A stretch of 64,000 nt of DNA from Planctomycetota bacterium (GCA_029259945.1 JAJDEF010000020.1:182782-246781); one strand, 5' to 3'; numbered from the stretch's first letter, positions 1 through 9,485 are shown. Notes: a model not told the origin generated them from the letters alone. A program made the numbers and translations.

Positions 1-578
1 AGATACATCGGCACGACGCACGCTGCATTGTAGATGTAGCGAACCAACGATCCGCATTGGCGCAGGTTCGGGTCGTACCATCGATTGCCGGTCACTGCCC
101 CAATGTCACGGACAGTCAACGGCATCACCATATCTTTTAGCCAGTTCTGGTAAGCGATCGTATCGGCGTCGACCAGCACAGCGACCTCAATCGACGGATC
201 GAATTTTTCGACACACTGTCGAACGGCGCTTGTTTTGAGATAGGCCCCTTCAGATCGCTGCTCTAAGAAAGACAAATGAAGAAAACGATCTGGGTGAGAT
301 GCCATCCACTGCTCGACCACTTTGAGTGCTGGATCGGTGGGGTGGTCGACGATGACATGCACTTCGTAGTCTGGATAGTTTTGCGAGGTCAGCCGCTGCA
401 AACACTCGCCAAGAAAAGGATCGGCACCTCGCAAACTCAGAATGACCGCTGCACGGGGCAAACGGTCGTCAGCAACTTCGGGAACGGTTTCACTCGCCAG
501 CCACCGGATATAGTGCCTAACTCCGAGGAATTGCACGAGCACAATCACGGCCATGATGGTCAGAGTAGCAGCAAACAT
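1..578 (-). CDS. Glycosyltransferase family 2, C-terminus beyond the window edge
   Basis: The 192 complete codons visible from the ATG at 578 encode the N-terminal part of a membrane-anchored GT-A fold glycosyltransferase. Residues 1-20 form one hydrophobic helix. A nucleotide-sugar binding region starts near residue 42 (RAAVILSLRG), and the metal-binding acidic motif DAD lies at 137-139 in VLVDADT. The later TGNRWYDP segment (163-170) is typical of ceramide glucosyltransferase or hyaluronan synthase-like GT2/GT21 enzymes. The gene follows rfbB on the same strand after 57 bases, so it probably closes a transcript that starts at the MMPL exporter. The substrate is unknown; a lipid or an exported polysaccharide acceptor are both possible. 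The family call is firm and the specificity is not. Confidence 0.85.
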   Translation of the reverse strand, partial: MFAATLTIMAVIVLVQFLGVRHYIRWLASETVPEVADDRLPRAAVILSLRGADPFLGECLQRLTSQNYPDYEVHVIVDHPTDPALKVVEQWMASHPDRFLHLSFLEQRSEGAYLKTSAVRQCVEKFDPSIEVAVLVDADTIAYQNWLKDMVMPLTVRDIGAVTGNRWYDPNLRQCGSLVRYIYNAACVVPMY

Positions 579-635
579 ACGCTAAAACTCACTTTTATGT
601 TGAGACTTCGTCAGGTTATTGTAATCGTGTTCACC

Positions 636-1682
636 TTAACCGAGTCCTAAACGTTGCCGCGAGGTGCCACGGTGTTCGACCCAATTCGAGTGATCAAGAT
701 ACCACTGCACCGTCTGCTCCAAGCTGAGTGCGAGATCACATTTTGGCTGCCAGCCTAACTGCTGTTGTATTTTTGTCGAATCCATCGCGTAACGCCGATC
801 GTGACCCGGTCGGTCTTCTACAAAATCGATGAGCGAGCGGCAGGGAGCGTGGGGCAAGTTCGGCACCAAGCGTTCGACGGTGTCACAAACCGTGTAGACC
901 ACTTCTAGGTTGGTTAATTCGCAATTGCCGCCGATATTGTAAACCTCGCCCGGATTTCCTTTAGCCAGGACTCGCTGCAGGGCTCGGCAGTGGTCTTCGA
1001 CATAAAGCCAATCGCGGACGTTTTTACCATCGCCATAAACGGGCAATCGTTTTCCTTCGATGGCATTGAGAATCATTAGCGGGACCAACTTCTCGGGTAG
1101 CTGTCGGGGGCCGTAGTTATTCGAACAATTTGTGATGATTGTGGGCAAGCCGTAGGTGTGATGATAAGCGTGAACAAAATGATCGGCCGAGGCTTTGGAA
1201 GCGGCATAGGGGGAGCTGGGTTGATATGGCGATGTTTCGGCAAACGCGCCCGTCTGCCCGAGCGAGCCGTAGACCTCATCGGTTGAAATGTGCAAGAAAC
1301 GGAACTGTTCGCTTTCCGAGTCCTTTAAGCTTCTCCAATAGGACAGCACCGAAGCGAGTAGGCGTACCGTCCCGACGACATTGGTTTGCACGAAGACATC
1401 GGGGGAGTCGATCGAACGGTCGACATGACTTTCAGCCGCAAAGTTGAGAACAGCGCGAGGCTTGTGTTTCGCAAGAAGCGAATCCATGAGCTGTTGATCG
1501 CCGATATCACCTTCGACAAAATGAAAGCGGGGATCGTCGCTGACCGAAGTCAAGTTTTCTAGACTGCCGGCGTAGGTCAGTTTGTCGAGGACGACGACGG
1601 GAAGTGGTTCCTTGGCCAGCCACTGTTCGACGAAGGTGCTTCCAATAAAGCCTCCACCTCCGGTAATCAAGATACACGACAT
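636..1682 (-). CDS. rfbB: dTDP-glucose 4,6-dehydratase
   Basis: This cytoplasmic NAD-dependent extended SDR turns dTDP-glucose into dTDP-4-keto-6-deoxyglucose, the branch point to rhamnose and other deoxysugars. The 348-residue length fits RmlB/RfbB. Visible motifs are the Rossmann glycine loop GGGGFIG (8-14), the catalytic T-D-E triplet inside HISTDEVYG (134-136), and YxxxK at Y159/K163. The C-terminal half keeps the sugar-nucleotide binding sequence NYGPRQLPEKL. No rfbA, rfbC or rfbD lies beside it, so the other steps must be encoded elsewhere. It sits between a thioester-reductase-like SDR and a GT2 glycosyltransferase on the same strand, which suggests that the deoxysugar feeds a locus-specific glycan or glycolipid. 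Confidence 0.93.
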   Translation of the reverse strand: MSCILITGGGGFIGSTFVEQWLAKEPLPVVVLDKLTYAGSLENLTSVSDDPRFHFVEGDIGDQQLMDSLLAKHKPRAVLNFAAESHVDRSIDSPDVFVQTNVVGTVRLLASVLSYWRSLKDSESEQFRFLHISTDEVYGSLGQTGAFAETSPYQPSSPYAASKASADHFVHAYHHTYGLPTIITNCSNNYGPRQLPEKLVPLMILNAIEGKRLPVYGDGKNVRDWLYVEDHCRALQRVLAKGNPGEVYNIGGNCELTNLEVVYTVCDTVERLVPNLPHAPCRSLIDFVEDRPGHDRRYAMDSTKIQQQLGWQPKCDLALSLEQTVQWYLDHSNWVEHRGTSRQRLGLG

Positions 1683-1784
1683 GGCTATCTCGTGGCGGTG
1701 CTACTACTATTTCTCGGTTCACCTGCCAACGAAATCGCAGTTTCGTTTAAAACAGGGCCTTAGGAAAAATCATTGCCTGCCTCT

Positions 1785-3371
1785 TTAGGTGGCCAGAGAA
1801 GAATCGCTGTCAAACCTTTGCGTACTATCGCATTGATAGGAAAACAGCCCTGTGGCGATGGACTCTGCCAAGCGACTGTCGCCGCTCTCGGCCGCGGTCT
1901 CTGTCAAACGATTAGCAATAGTTTTCACAGGCTTAGGTAAAGCTTCTTCGACCAAAGAAACAAACTTGTCGGAAGTGACACTCAACACAGCTAAGACCGA
2001 GGACGAGATTCCCGGCTCAAACGCGACGACATGACCGCCAGCCATAAACACCGTCCACTGCCCTCCGCCTGCGCCGAGCACATCGAGCCCAAAGGATCGC
2101 TCTTCAACGAGGTCACCATCCGGATTCACTAATTGCTCGAGATAGGCTTCGACATTGAAAGGAATATTCGCCTGCTTTTGGCGACGCTTGCCCCACCGGT
2201 CTTCTTCGCCATAGGCCATGAAACGATGTAACATTGCTTCGTCGATAATGGGGCACGGCAAATGGCCGGCAAATTCCTGAAGGTTGGTCGTGTCGAATTC
2301 TGGATCGCAATCTTCATATTCGCGATACATCATCGAACTTTCGTAGGCGCTGCGACCCAATTCGCTGTCAGGGCGTTGCTCACCCTCAGGCAGCCCGACA
2401 AACTTGACGCCGGTAGAATTGAAATACGAATACCCCGCTTCCACCATTTGTCGTGCAGTCATACGAACACGAGGGGCCAGATGAAAGGTGCGTCCATGCG
2501 ACTTGGGATTGCCAAATAAGTGAGCAATGACTGCCGCTGACCAATCGACGGGAATCACGTTACGAGGCTCGTCGCCTGAGATTTGGAGCTCTACCTCTGT
2601 ATGACGAACCCCATCGGGGCCCGGCTCGGTATTTCGAGCCAAGACGCACATCAACTGCAAATACATAAGTAGCCCGTGGTAGGTACTTGTGTAACCTGTT
2701 TGCGAATCTCCGGCAATCACCGCAGGACGGTAGACCGTTAGCTCGTCGATAAAGTCGGCGTTGCGAACCATCACCTCCGCTTCGAGCTTGCTCTTTTCAT
2801 AATCGTTACGAAACTCTTGCCCGCAGTCTAAGTCACCTTCCATGATTCGCTCATCGCGTTTACCGCAGACGTAGGCGGTCGAGACGTAGTGCAGACGGCG
2901 AATGCCGGTGTCACGGCAAAGGTCTAAAACGTGTCGAGTCCCGCCGACGTTAGTGCGCCAAGGCTCGCCGTCGGCTTCTTCATGAAACTTGAGGGCAGCC
3001 GCGCTATGAAGCATCGTCGAGCAATACTCAGAAACCCACTGCCGCGCGACCTCATCTAAGCCGAGATATTCTTTGGTGATATCTCCCTCTAAGCAGACGG
3101 GCCGAGGTAGCGAAACGCCGGTCTCAGATTCGTGAACCTGCAGGATTGATTCAATCCGCTGGGCCACCGTTTCTTTTTTGTTGGGACGGGCAACCACCGC
3201 AACGCGATGGCCAGCCTGCAGAAGATCGCAGAGCAGATAGCGCCCCAGTAATCCCGTGGAACCTGTTAGCAGAGTGTAGTCAGACACGTTGTAGAACCCA
3301 AGTTGCAGACAAAACATCCGCTGCAAAGAATCAATGAAACCATCTCCATTGGTTTTTTCCCAATCCCCCAT
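1785..3371 (-). CDS. Thioester-reductase-like NAD-binding SDR with an extra C-terminal domain
   Basis: The 528-residue protein, counted from the ATG at 3371 (an in-frame TTG lies at 3383), has an N-terminal NAD(P)-binding domain of the male-sterility/thioester reductase type. The glycine motif GSTGLLG is at about 37-43, VSTAYV near 163-168, and YEKSK supplies the YxxxK pair at 191/195. Such domains reduce fatty acyl-CoA, or a carrier-protein thioester, to an aldehyde or alcohol. After a linker rich in charged residues, roughly residues 420-482 look like an SCP2-type lipid-binding domain (GQWTVFMAGGHVV followed by VTSDKFVSLVEE); this second assignment is a guess from pattern. The gene follows an MMPL exporter by 68 bases, fitting a lipid product that is made and then exported. 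A GTG at codon 29, just before SDYTLLTGSTG, is an alternative start. Confidence 0.75.
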   Translation of the reverse strand: MGDWEKTNGDGFIDSLQRMFCLQLGFYNVSDYTLLTGSTGLLGRYLLCDLLQAGHRVAVVARPNKKETVAQRIESILQVHESETGVSLPRPVCLEGDITKEYLGLDEVARQWVSEYCSTMLHSAAALKFHEEADGEPWRTNVGGTRHVLDLCRDTGIRRLHYVSTAYVCGKRDERIMEGDLDCGQEFRNDYEKSKLEAEVMVRNADFIDELTVYRPAVIAGDSQTGYTSTYHGLLMYLQLMCVLARNTEPGPDGVRHTEVELQISGDEPRNVIPVDWSAAVIAHLFGNPKSHGRTFHLAPRVRMTARQMVEAGYSYFNSTGVKFVGLPEGEQRPDSELGRSAYESSMMYREYEDCDPEFDTTNLQEFAGHLPCPIIDEAMLHRFMAYGEEDRWGKRRQKQANIPFNVEAYLEQLVNPDGDLVEERSFGLDVLGAGGGQWTVFMAGGHVVAFEPGISSSVLAVLSVTSDKFVSLVEEALPKPVKTIANRLTETAAESGDSRLAESIATGLFSYQCDSTQRFDSDSSLAT

Positions 3372-3439
3372 GCTACTCGTCAACCTAAGCTAGCACAACC
3401 ATTCTAGTAGCCTAAATTCACCAAGACTCGAAACGGCGA

Positions 3440-5794
3440 TCAAAATAGATGCTCTGGATAAGCTTTCCCTCTTTCGGCACCTCGAACAGGCTCAAATACC
3501 TTACCTAAAGGCCCTAACAGGATTGCAGGCAAGACGACCAAATCGGCCACCAGGGCGGAAATCAGCATCGCAAACATCACCCAGGCAAAACGGCCAATCG
3601 GCACGAAACCGCTGAACGCGAACATTAAAAGGCCAAGGCCACAGATCAACGAGGTCTGAGTCATGGCAGTCGCACACCGGTCGTAGGCAAATTTGACTGC
3701 GTCGGGGCGCGACATCCCCTCTGCTAACCCTCTTCGGAACCAGGTAATGAAATGCAAGGTGTCGTCAACCGCGATCCCCAGGGCAACGCTAGCCGTCATG
3801 ATCGAACCAATTTCTAGTTGAATCCCCAACAAACCCATCCCTCCCAAAACTGCGACGCAAGGCAACACGTTGGGAATCATCGAAACAAGACCTGCAAAAA
3901 CACCCCGGCCTAAAAACAGCCCAATGGATGGCCTGCGTGTTACTGATGCAATCTCATTAGACGACCAAAACAATGCCAAACCGATCATCATGGCTGAAAT
4001 GAGTGCAAAAGCGACCTCGAAGCTATGAGTGAGGTCTTGTAACATTTGCTCCTGAGCTTTCTGTACCAAAGGAACAGCCCCGCAAAAAACGACGCTGACA
4101 TCACTCATCCCAAGCGAAGCACAACGCGAAAGAATCGGTTCGACAGATTTCTTAAGTTCTTCTAAAAGCTCGGAATAGTTATGACCTTGGCCTGCGTAGG
4201 CTCTGGCGCTAATCCGCCAGAGTTCTTCGGACGGCGTCTCGCGTAATCTGGCCATTTCTACGAATGTCGATAGATTTCTTTCCAACTGTTTGTTGAGCAT
4301 TGTTTCATAAGCAACATTGCCTGGGCCGCGTTTCCGACGCGAAATCTTCGGAGACAAATTAAGCGGCGAGATAACGGCACCAATGCCATCGTTCGCAGAA
4401 ATCACCCCATGAAATGCCCCGACTACGCGCAAGCGATCTAGTAAAGTGACCGGTTGCTGCGTTTGTTTGGGAATAACTACAACCACTTCTAGCGGTACTA
4501 AGGGGCCTATCTGGTTTTCAAGCCATTCGTAGTCTTGCAATATTTTTGCATTGGGTGAGAAAAGGTCATGTACTCTCGCACCCGTGCGAATTTGAGTGAC
4601 TCCCCATGTGCTTGCCACTAGAACTATTATCGATGCAAATAAAATCAATTTATTCCGATGGGCTACCCATTCTCTTAAGCGATCCCAATACCCTGACGAC
4701 TCGGGGGCTGCGTTATCTCGACGTCGAACGGCTGACATCGACACAAATTGCTCGATCAGGGCAGGCAACAGTGCAAAGACGACCACCGTAGCGAGTATCA
4801 CTGCCACAGCTGCGTAGAATCCAAAGTTTTTTATGGGGGTGAGGAAGCTCACACTGAGAGAACCCAGCCCTAAGGCGGTTGTTATCGAAGCTAAGCCACA
4901 GGGCAAGAAGGCATGCCGTACGGCAATGCTCGGCGCATGCCTTAGACCGTGGACTTCGACGGCGTCGAGATAATAGTTGGCTAGGTGTACACCAGCCGAA
5001 ATACTTAGTACGTAAATCAAGGAAGGGATCATCAACATCACGCTGTCGATATGTCCCCCTGAGAGATCAACGAGGCACAAGCTCATCTGTTGACAAAAAA
5101 GAGCAGTGATGAAAACCGCCATCGTGAGCGCAATGCTGCGAAACATGGCTACCATCAAAGCACACCCGACGGCATAACAGCCCAGCATCATTAGCTGCAA
5201 GCCATCTTGGCTGGCTTGATCAATGGCCACCGAGTCCATGGTGGTGCCCGCCATATGCAACGACTCTGGGGCAAGCCCCTCGATGGTTGCCGCGGAATCT
5301 AAGATGTGGTTCGCCAAGAAGTGCCGGTGCTCCCAGCCCTCGGGAGTGAGCATGAGTATCAAACCGGTTGACTGGAGATCCTCGCCAGCCAGCCAGCCGC
5401 GAAGCCGAACTAATGCTTTCTTCCGAGAGAGACGAAGAGGTTCTCCGCGTAGGGTTTCCAGAACTTCTGGTCCTGTGACAATTTGACGACAGAGCTCAAC
5501 CTGATGCAGGTCACCGATATCGACAGGCAAACGCAGCTTTTCTGCTAACTGCTTCAATCGACCATCGTCGAAGGTACAGCCTTCCCAGCTGATCATCAGC
5601 ATGTCGTCTGAAACAAAATGCTCCTGAAACCAATGAAGACGCTGCGTTTCTTCAAAAGCCTCTGGCAACCAATCGGCAACACGGGTTGAACTCTGATCGA
5701 CAGCTCGGCGGGCGCTGGTGACAACCAACGGTGCCAGAAAGAGAAAGAGGGCAAAGATGCCGACTTTATGACGAGTGTAGAATGATGGTTTCAT
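3440..5794 (-). CDS. MMPL/RND superfamily exporter
   Basis: This 784-residue inner-membrane protein has the RND layout: one N-terminal helix (about 12-30), a large extracytoplasmic loop, a cluster of helices at about 200-370, a second loop, and a C-terminal helix cluster at about 600-770. The signature GIAVDDTLHFITWFRRG in the last cluster matches the helix-4-like motif of MMPL and hopanoid/lipid exporters. These transporters use the proton gradient to move lipids or hydrophobic molecules outward. It is the first gene of a minus-strand run leading into an acyl-thioester reductase, dTDP-glucose dehydratase and a glycosyltransferase, so a lipid or glycolipid substrate is likely. No membrane-fusion or outer-membrane partner is adjacent. 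No clear ribosome binding site precedes the ATG. Confidence 0.85.
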   Translation of the reverse strand: MKPSFYTRHKVGIFALFLFLAPLVVTSARRAVDQSSTRVADWLPEAFEETQRLHWFQEHFVSDDMLMISWEGCTFDDGRLKQLAEKLRLPVDIGDLHQVELCRQIVTGPEVLETLRGEPLRLSRKKALVRLRGWLAGEDLQSTGLILMLTPEGWEHRHFLANHILDSAATIEGLAPESLHMAGTTMDSVAIDQASQDGLQLMMLGCYAVGCALMVAMFRSIALTMAVFITALFCQQMSLCLVDLSGGHIDSVMLMIPSLIYVLSISAGVHLANYYLDAVEVHGLRHAPSIAVRHAFLPCGLASITTALGLGSLSVSFLTPIKNFGFYAAVAVILATVVVFALLPALIEQFVSMSAVRRRDNAAPESSGYWDRLREWVAHRNKLILFASIIVLVASTWGVTQIRTGARVHDLFSPNAKILQDYEWLENQIGPLVPLEVVVVIPKQTQQPVTLLDRLRVVGAFHGVISANDGIGAVISPLNLSPKISRRKRGPGNVAYETMLNKQLERNLSTFVEMARLRETPSEELWRISARAYAGQGHNYSELLEELKKSVEPILSRCASLGMSDVSVVFCGAVPLVQKAQEQMLQDLTHSFEVAFALISAMMIGLALFWSSNEIASVTRRPSIGLFLGRGVFAGLVSMIPNVLPCVAVLGGMGLLGIQLEIGSIMTASVALGIAVDDTLHFITWFRRGLAEGMSRPDAVKFAYDRCATAMTQTSLICGLGLLMFAFSGFVPIGRFAWVMFAMLISALVADLVVLPAILLGPLGKVFEPVRGAERGKAYPEHLF

Positions 5795-6051
5795 TAAGTG
5801 CAGCCAATTCGCAGCCGCACGTTAACGGCCTATTCCAATGCGAAATTGAGCTTACACAGCACACACATTTCTAGCAAACCAAAATCGAGGTCGAACGCAA
5901 GAATGTAAAGTCATCTACGCAAAATGCGTGGACTTTGCGGGCGAAATCTGACGAACAGTAGCTCAACGAGGGGGGACAGAGCGACCATCTCGGCGCAAAA
6001 CCTACGCCCGCAGCGAACGATGCCACTATTAGAAGGAACTGCGGCCTTCTG

Positions 6052-6258
6052 TCACCAAGACAATCGATGCAGACGACGGTGAGGCATACCAACAACCGGT
6101 GCAGGAGTGCCCCGCTTGCGATCCGTTCGCCTTTTCAAACGAGTCTGTGTGCTCGTCTTAGCAACTTTTGCGCGATCTCGCAAAGAACTCTCAAGCTCCA
6201 TGAACTCAGTGTACAAGTCTTCGTAATTCAACATTTTCTGTTCGCTTAACATGGGCAT
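6052..6258 (-). CDS. Small basic hypothetical protein
   Basis: This 68-residue reading frame begins at an ATG preceded by AAGGATGG, a reasonable ribosome binding site. The first third is acidic and probably helical (YEDLYTEFMELE), while the rest is strongly basic with many Arg and Lys residues, so a nucleic-acid or ribosome contact is conceivable. A second ATG lies two codons in, and a third (MLNYED) six codons later. I recognise no family. It lies upstream of, and codirectional with, the MMPL gene after a 257-base gap. The basic tail could be an accident of an unconstrained frame, so confidence is only moderate. Confidence 0.4.
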   Translation of the reverse strand: MPMLSEQKMLNYEDLYTEFMELESSLRDRAKVAKTSTQTRLKRRTDRKRGTPAPVVGMPHRRLHRLSW

Positions 6259-6906
6259 TCCATCCTTGCCAAGTAAAAATCATTTTTACCGCAGAGGGTA
6301 CACAGGCCAGACTGCCAAGCAGATCTACGACCGAGAGTACGCTCTCCCAATGCAACAGACATGCCGATAGTAGCGCAAAAGCCTTTGTTTAGACAACAGC
6401 AGTTTGAAGCAAATGCTTCGCCCTATGAAACGCCGCTGATTGTCGAAGAAATGCCCGTTGAGCGCTGGCTGTTAAAAAGAAGAATCTAGCGACTCAAGCT
6501 AAAGGGCTCGAGCCACCCGTGGGCTCAATTCACTAGCTTGGTGAGCCAATTCGATTTTGCCGCAAACTCTTTCGCGACATACACTTATTGCAAATAGCAT
6601 ATAAGCTTCGCCCTCGTTTCCCCCGGTCATTGCCCTCGGCAAGATGCCGTAACCTTTTGTTGAAAAAAGACTTGCGAGCGCACATCCCCAAAACAGGGAG
6701 GCCTTTCACCAAATTGGTGAAACGAAGCGCACCCGATTCAGGCGATTTTCGTCTGATCGCGTATGCAAACAGCAACGGCAAGCGGGGTCGATCACAACTT
6801 CATCTGCGCAGAAGTCGAGACGCGAAAATTGCGTGCTGATAGACATCGGTTCTGTGAAGACCCGACGGATCACTCAACTACAACCTGCTGAGCATAATCG
6901 GCTCTC

Positions 6907-6935
6907 GTGGTGCATGTAGCGAAAGTACGCACCAC
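6907..6935. repeat. Hairpin element containing GTAGCGAAAGTA
   Basis: The arms GTGGTGC and GCACCAC pair perfectly around an inner GTA/TAC pair with a GCGAAAG loop. A similar sequence with the same GTAGCGAAAGTA core lies in the purM-glgX gap near 20827-20855. The two may belong to a dispersed intergenic palindrome family. Confidence 0.4.
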
Positions 6936-7454
6936 AGAAAATTGGTCAGAACGCGACCGTTCACCCACCATGCACAGCAACTCTAGATGAGATGCCTGCT
7001 CTCAAAGTGAAACAACCACGCAACTGCCTACCAACCGCAGTTCGCCCTTAAAAACGAGGGGAACAACGAGTTAGCGCAGACTGCCCGAGGCTATCAGTTA
7101 CCCGCTAAATTGTTCTTCGATTGGTTGCTTACATTGGTCTTCTCGCAAAGGTGGTGTTAAAAAAAATCCGATGAAATTGCTGACCTTCACTCGCCAATGA
7201 GCAAGAACTAGCAGGCTGCCCTGGAAAGTTCTCTGGCGACGAAGGAAGTCAGGCGCGAGCCGAGAAATGCGACTTAGAAAAGTCGCCTGCGGTTTGGAAT
7301 AAGGACTAGATTTTGCCTTTAGCTCTTCGTTAGCGGCACCTTATAGATAGATTCGCCAGACTGTCCCGTTTTTGCCTCTGCCGTAGTTACCGCAATCGAT
7401 GTACCAAGAGTGTCATATAGGCGGCCAGACCCCCTGGGCAACCCGTCGAAAAAC

Positions 7455-7467
7455 TGCCAAAATGGCA
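7455..7467. promoter_or_regulatory. Dyad TGCCAAAATGGCA upstream of groEL1, candidate activator site
   Basis: This is a perfect 5-base inverted repeat, TGCCA-N3-TGGCA. Its centre is about 130 bases upstream of the start point predicted from the sigma-54-like promoter, a usual distance for an enhancer-binding protein. A nearly identical dyad (TGCCAAATTGGCA) lies upstream of dnaK at 34757-34769. The shared flank ACTGCCAAA supports a common regulator. The binding function is inferred. Confidence 0.5.
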
Positions 7468-7564
7468 TATTGCAAATTTGCTCGCTGATCGCTGATAGAG
7501 ACCAAGCATCCTCATGCCCGCTAAAAACGCGGCAAAAACGGACTCTACGTCGTATGCCTCGTTG

Positions 7565-7580
7565 TTGGCACGCTGCTTGC
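7565..7580 (+). promoter_or_regulatory. Candidate sigma-54 (-24/-12) promoter of groEL1
   Basis: The sequence TTGGCACGCTGCTTGC matches the RpoN consensus TTGGCACG-N4-TTGC exactly, with the invariant GG and GC doublets 12 bases apart. The predicted start near 7592 would give a leader of about 118 bases before the GTG of groEL1. No CIRCE repeat was seen in this region, so heat-shock control of the HrcA type is not supported. Confidence 0.65.
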
Positions 7581-7611
7581 GATTGATGTCTGAAACGTCA
7601 GTGTCTACCTG

Positions 7612-7625
7612 CCAAAACTGTTTGG
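7612..7625. promoter_or_regulatory. Inverted repeat in the groEL1 leader
   Basis: CCAAA-ACTG-TTTGG is a perfect 5-base dyad lying just after the predicted transcription start. Extended by two bases (TGCCAAA...TTTGGGA) it keeps six of seven pairs. It resembles the upstream TGCCA half-sites but has different spacing. It could be an operator or a short leader hairpin. Confidence 0.25.
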
Positions 7626-7709
7626 GAGCTGGCTCTGGGAGCCAAGCCGATCCCTAAAACACATATTCAAATTCAAACGCTGAAATAATCACACAAAGAG
7701 GAGTTCAAC

Positions 7710-9425
7710 GTGCCCAAGCAAATGCTATTCGAGGACGATGCACGCAAGCCACTGGCAGCAGGAGTCGAAAAACTCGCTCGTGCTGTTCGCAGTACCCTAG
7801 GCCCCCGCGGCCGAAATGCGGTATTGGACAAAGGCTGGGGTTCGCCCAAGGTGACAAAAGATGGTGTCACCGTGGCCGAGGACATCGAGCTAGACGACCC
7901 CTACGAAAATCTGGGTGCTCAACTGGTGAAAGAAGCAGCCAGCAAAACCAATGATGTTGCTGGCGACGGCACGACGAGTGCAACCGTTTTGGCGGAAGGC
8001 ATCTTTCGCGAAGGCCTGAAGATGCTTGCCGCTGGCGCCGATGCGATGGCTCTGGGTCGAGGTATTTCGCAGGCAGTCGGGGTGGTTTCCACAGCCCTTG
8101 GCAAGATGGCGGAACCTGTCGATGTCAAGAATAAGAAGAACTTACAACAAGTCGCCACGATCGCGGGCAACAACGACCCAACCATTGGCAATGTGTTGGC
8201 CGATGCCTTCGCCAAAGTGGGCAAAGACGGCGTCATCACTGTTGAAGAAGGCCGCAGCAACGAAACCTACGTCGAGGTTGTCCAAGGTATGCAATTCGAC
8301 CGCGGCTTTCTCTCGCCCCACTTCGTGACGAACGAAGACGACCAAACCGTCGAATTCGAGAGTTGCCTGATTTTAGTCTACGAAGAGAAAATCTCGAATG
8401 CCAAGGATATGGTTCCTCTGTTGGAAGCAGTTTCCAAAGCTGGCAAGCCCTTGTTGATCGTGGCAGAAGATGTCGAAGGCGAAGCTTTGGCGACGCTGGT
8501 TGTCAACAAGATGCGAGGGATCGTCAATGTTTGTGCTGTCAAAGCACCCGGCTACGGCGACCGCCGAAAAGCGATGCTGGGCGATATCGCCACGCTGACC
8601 GGAGCTACCGCAATCTTCAAAGATCTTGGTATCAAGCTCGATGGGGTGCAACTTTCTGACCTAGGCAAGTGCCGCAAGATCATGATCAGCACTGATAATA
8701 CCACCATGGTTGGTGGCGGCGGCAAAAAGGATGATATCCGAGATCGGGCCGATCAAATCCGCAACGAGATTGATTCGACCGACAGTGATTACGATCGAGA
8801 AAAGTTACAAGAACGACTGGCCAAGTTGGCTGGTGGCGTCGCCCAGATTAACTGCGGGGCAGCGACAGAAACCGAAATGAAAGAGCGCAAGGATCTCTTA
8901 GAAGACGCACGGGCTGCTACTCAGGCCGCTTTGGCCGAGGGGATTGTCGTCGGTGGCGGAGTCGCGCTAATTCGCTGCGAGAAGGCTCTCAAAAAACTCA
9001 AGCTGGAAGGTGACGAGGGCCTGGGCGTGGACATTATCCGCAAGGTACTCGACTACCCACTGCGGTATATTGCAGAAAATGCGGGTGTGGACGGCGCAGT
9101 CGTCGTCAATCGCGTACGTAAGTCGAAAGAAAAAAAGGAAGGATACGACGCCAACAAACTTGAGTACTGCGATCTCGTTGCTGCAGGCGTGATTGACCCG
9201 GCGAAAGTCGTTCGCACCTCGTTACAAAACGCAGCCAGCGTCGCTTCGCTGCTGTTGACCACCGATTCGCTCATCACCGAAATTCCCAAAGAGGAAGAAG
9301 AGGCCCCCGGCGGTGAACATGATCACGGCATGGGTGGCGGAATGCCTGGCATGGGCGGTATGGGCGGCGGCATGGGTGGCATGCCCGGTATGGGTGGCAT
9401 GGGCGGAATGCCCGGCATGATGTAA
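7710..9425 (+). CDS. groEL: Chaperonin GroEL, copy 1, with Gly/Met-rich tail
   Basis: This 571-residue protein is the large ring subunit that folds cytoplasmic proteins with ATP and GroES. The start is GTG with AAAGAGGAG just upstream. The ATP-binding motif [10 protein letters not shown] contains the conserved aspartate at 86, and the equatorial, intermediate and apical domain sequences are all recognisable. The C-terminus ends in a long Gly-Met repeat after residue 530 ([11 protein letters not shown] and similar), which projects into the cavity in canonical GroEL. It heads a run groEL1-groES-groEL2-dnaJ-grpE. A perfect sigma-54-like promoter lies about 130 bases upstream. As the copy next to groES with the canonical tail, it is probably the housekeeping or main stress chaperonin. 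Confidence 0.97.
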   Translation: MPKQMLFEDDARKPLAAGVEKLARAVRSTLGPRGRNAVLDKGWGSPKVTKDGVTVAEDIELDDPYENLGAQLVKEAASKTNDVAGDGTTSATVLAEGIFREGLKMLAAGADAMALGRGISQAVGVVSTALGKMAEPVDVKNKKNLQQVATIAGNNDPTIGNVLADAFAKVGKDGVITVEEGRSNETYVEVVQGMQFDRGFLSPHFVTNEDDQTVEFESCLILVYEEKISNAKDMVPLLEAVSKAGKPLLIVAEDVEGEALATLVVNKMRGIVNVCAVKAPGYGDRRKAMLGDIATLTGATAIFKDLGIKLDGVQLSDLGKCRKIMISTDNTTMVGGGGKKDDIRDRADQIRNEIDSTDSDYDREKLQERLAKLAGGVAQINCGAATETEMKERKDLLEDARAATQAALAEGIVVGGGVALIRCEKALKKLKLEGDEGLGVDIIRKVLDYPLRYIAENAGVDGAVVVNRVRKSKEKKEGYDANKLEYCDLVAAGVIDPAKVVRTSLQNAASVASLLLTTDSLITEIPKEEEEAPGGEHDHGMGGGMPGMGGMGGGMGGMPGMGGMGGMPGMM

Positions 9426-9485
9426 GAGCAGGATTTTTCCTATCAAGCTTCACTAAATCAAAAATAATCAGAAGGAACCCAAGAC

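Larger units (their letters stand above)
6259..7709. other. Gene-poor 1.45-kb region upstream of groEL1
   Basis: No convincing long gene is visible on either strand. Reading frames at 6533-6839 run antisense to one another and have implausible composition. A 42-codon frame at 6361-6489 (+), beginning MPIVAQKPLF, has protein-like composition but no clear ribosome binding site, so I leave it as a possibility. A hairpin with GTGGTGC/GCACCAC arms is at 6907-6935. The last 260 bases hold the TGCCA-N3-TGGCA dyad (7455-7467), a sigma-54-like promoter (7565-7580) and a leader dyad CCAAA-ACTG-TTTGG (7612-7625). The remainder shows nothing I can name. Confidence 0.5.

Noticed and set aside
6533..6839. 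Overlapping antisense reading frames in the groEL1 upstream region
   Set aside because: Both have unlikely amino acid composition, no clear ribosome binding site and no recognisable family; they mirror one another on opposite strands.
7541..7709. CIRCE heat-shock operator before groEL1
   Set aside because: No TTAGCACTC-N9-GAGTGCTAA-like repeat is present.
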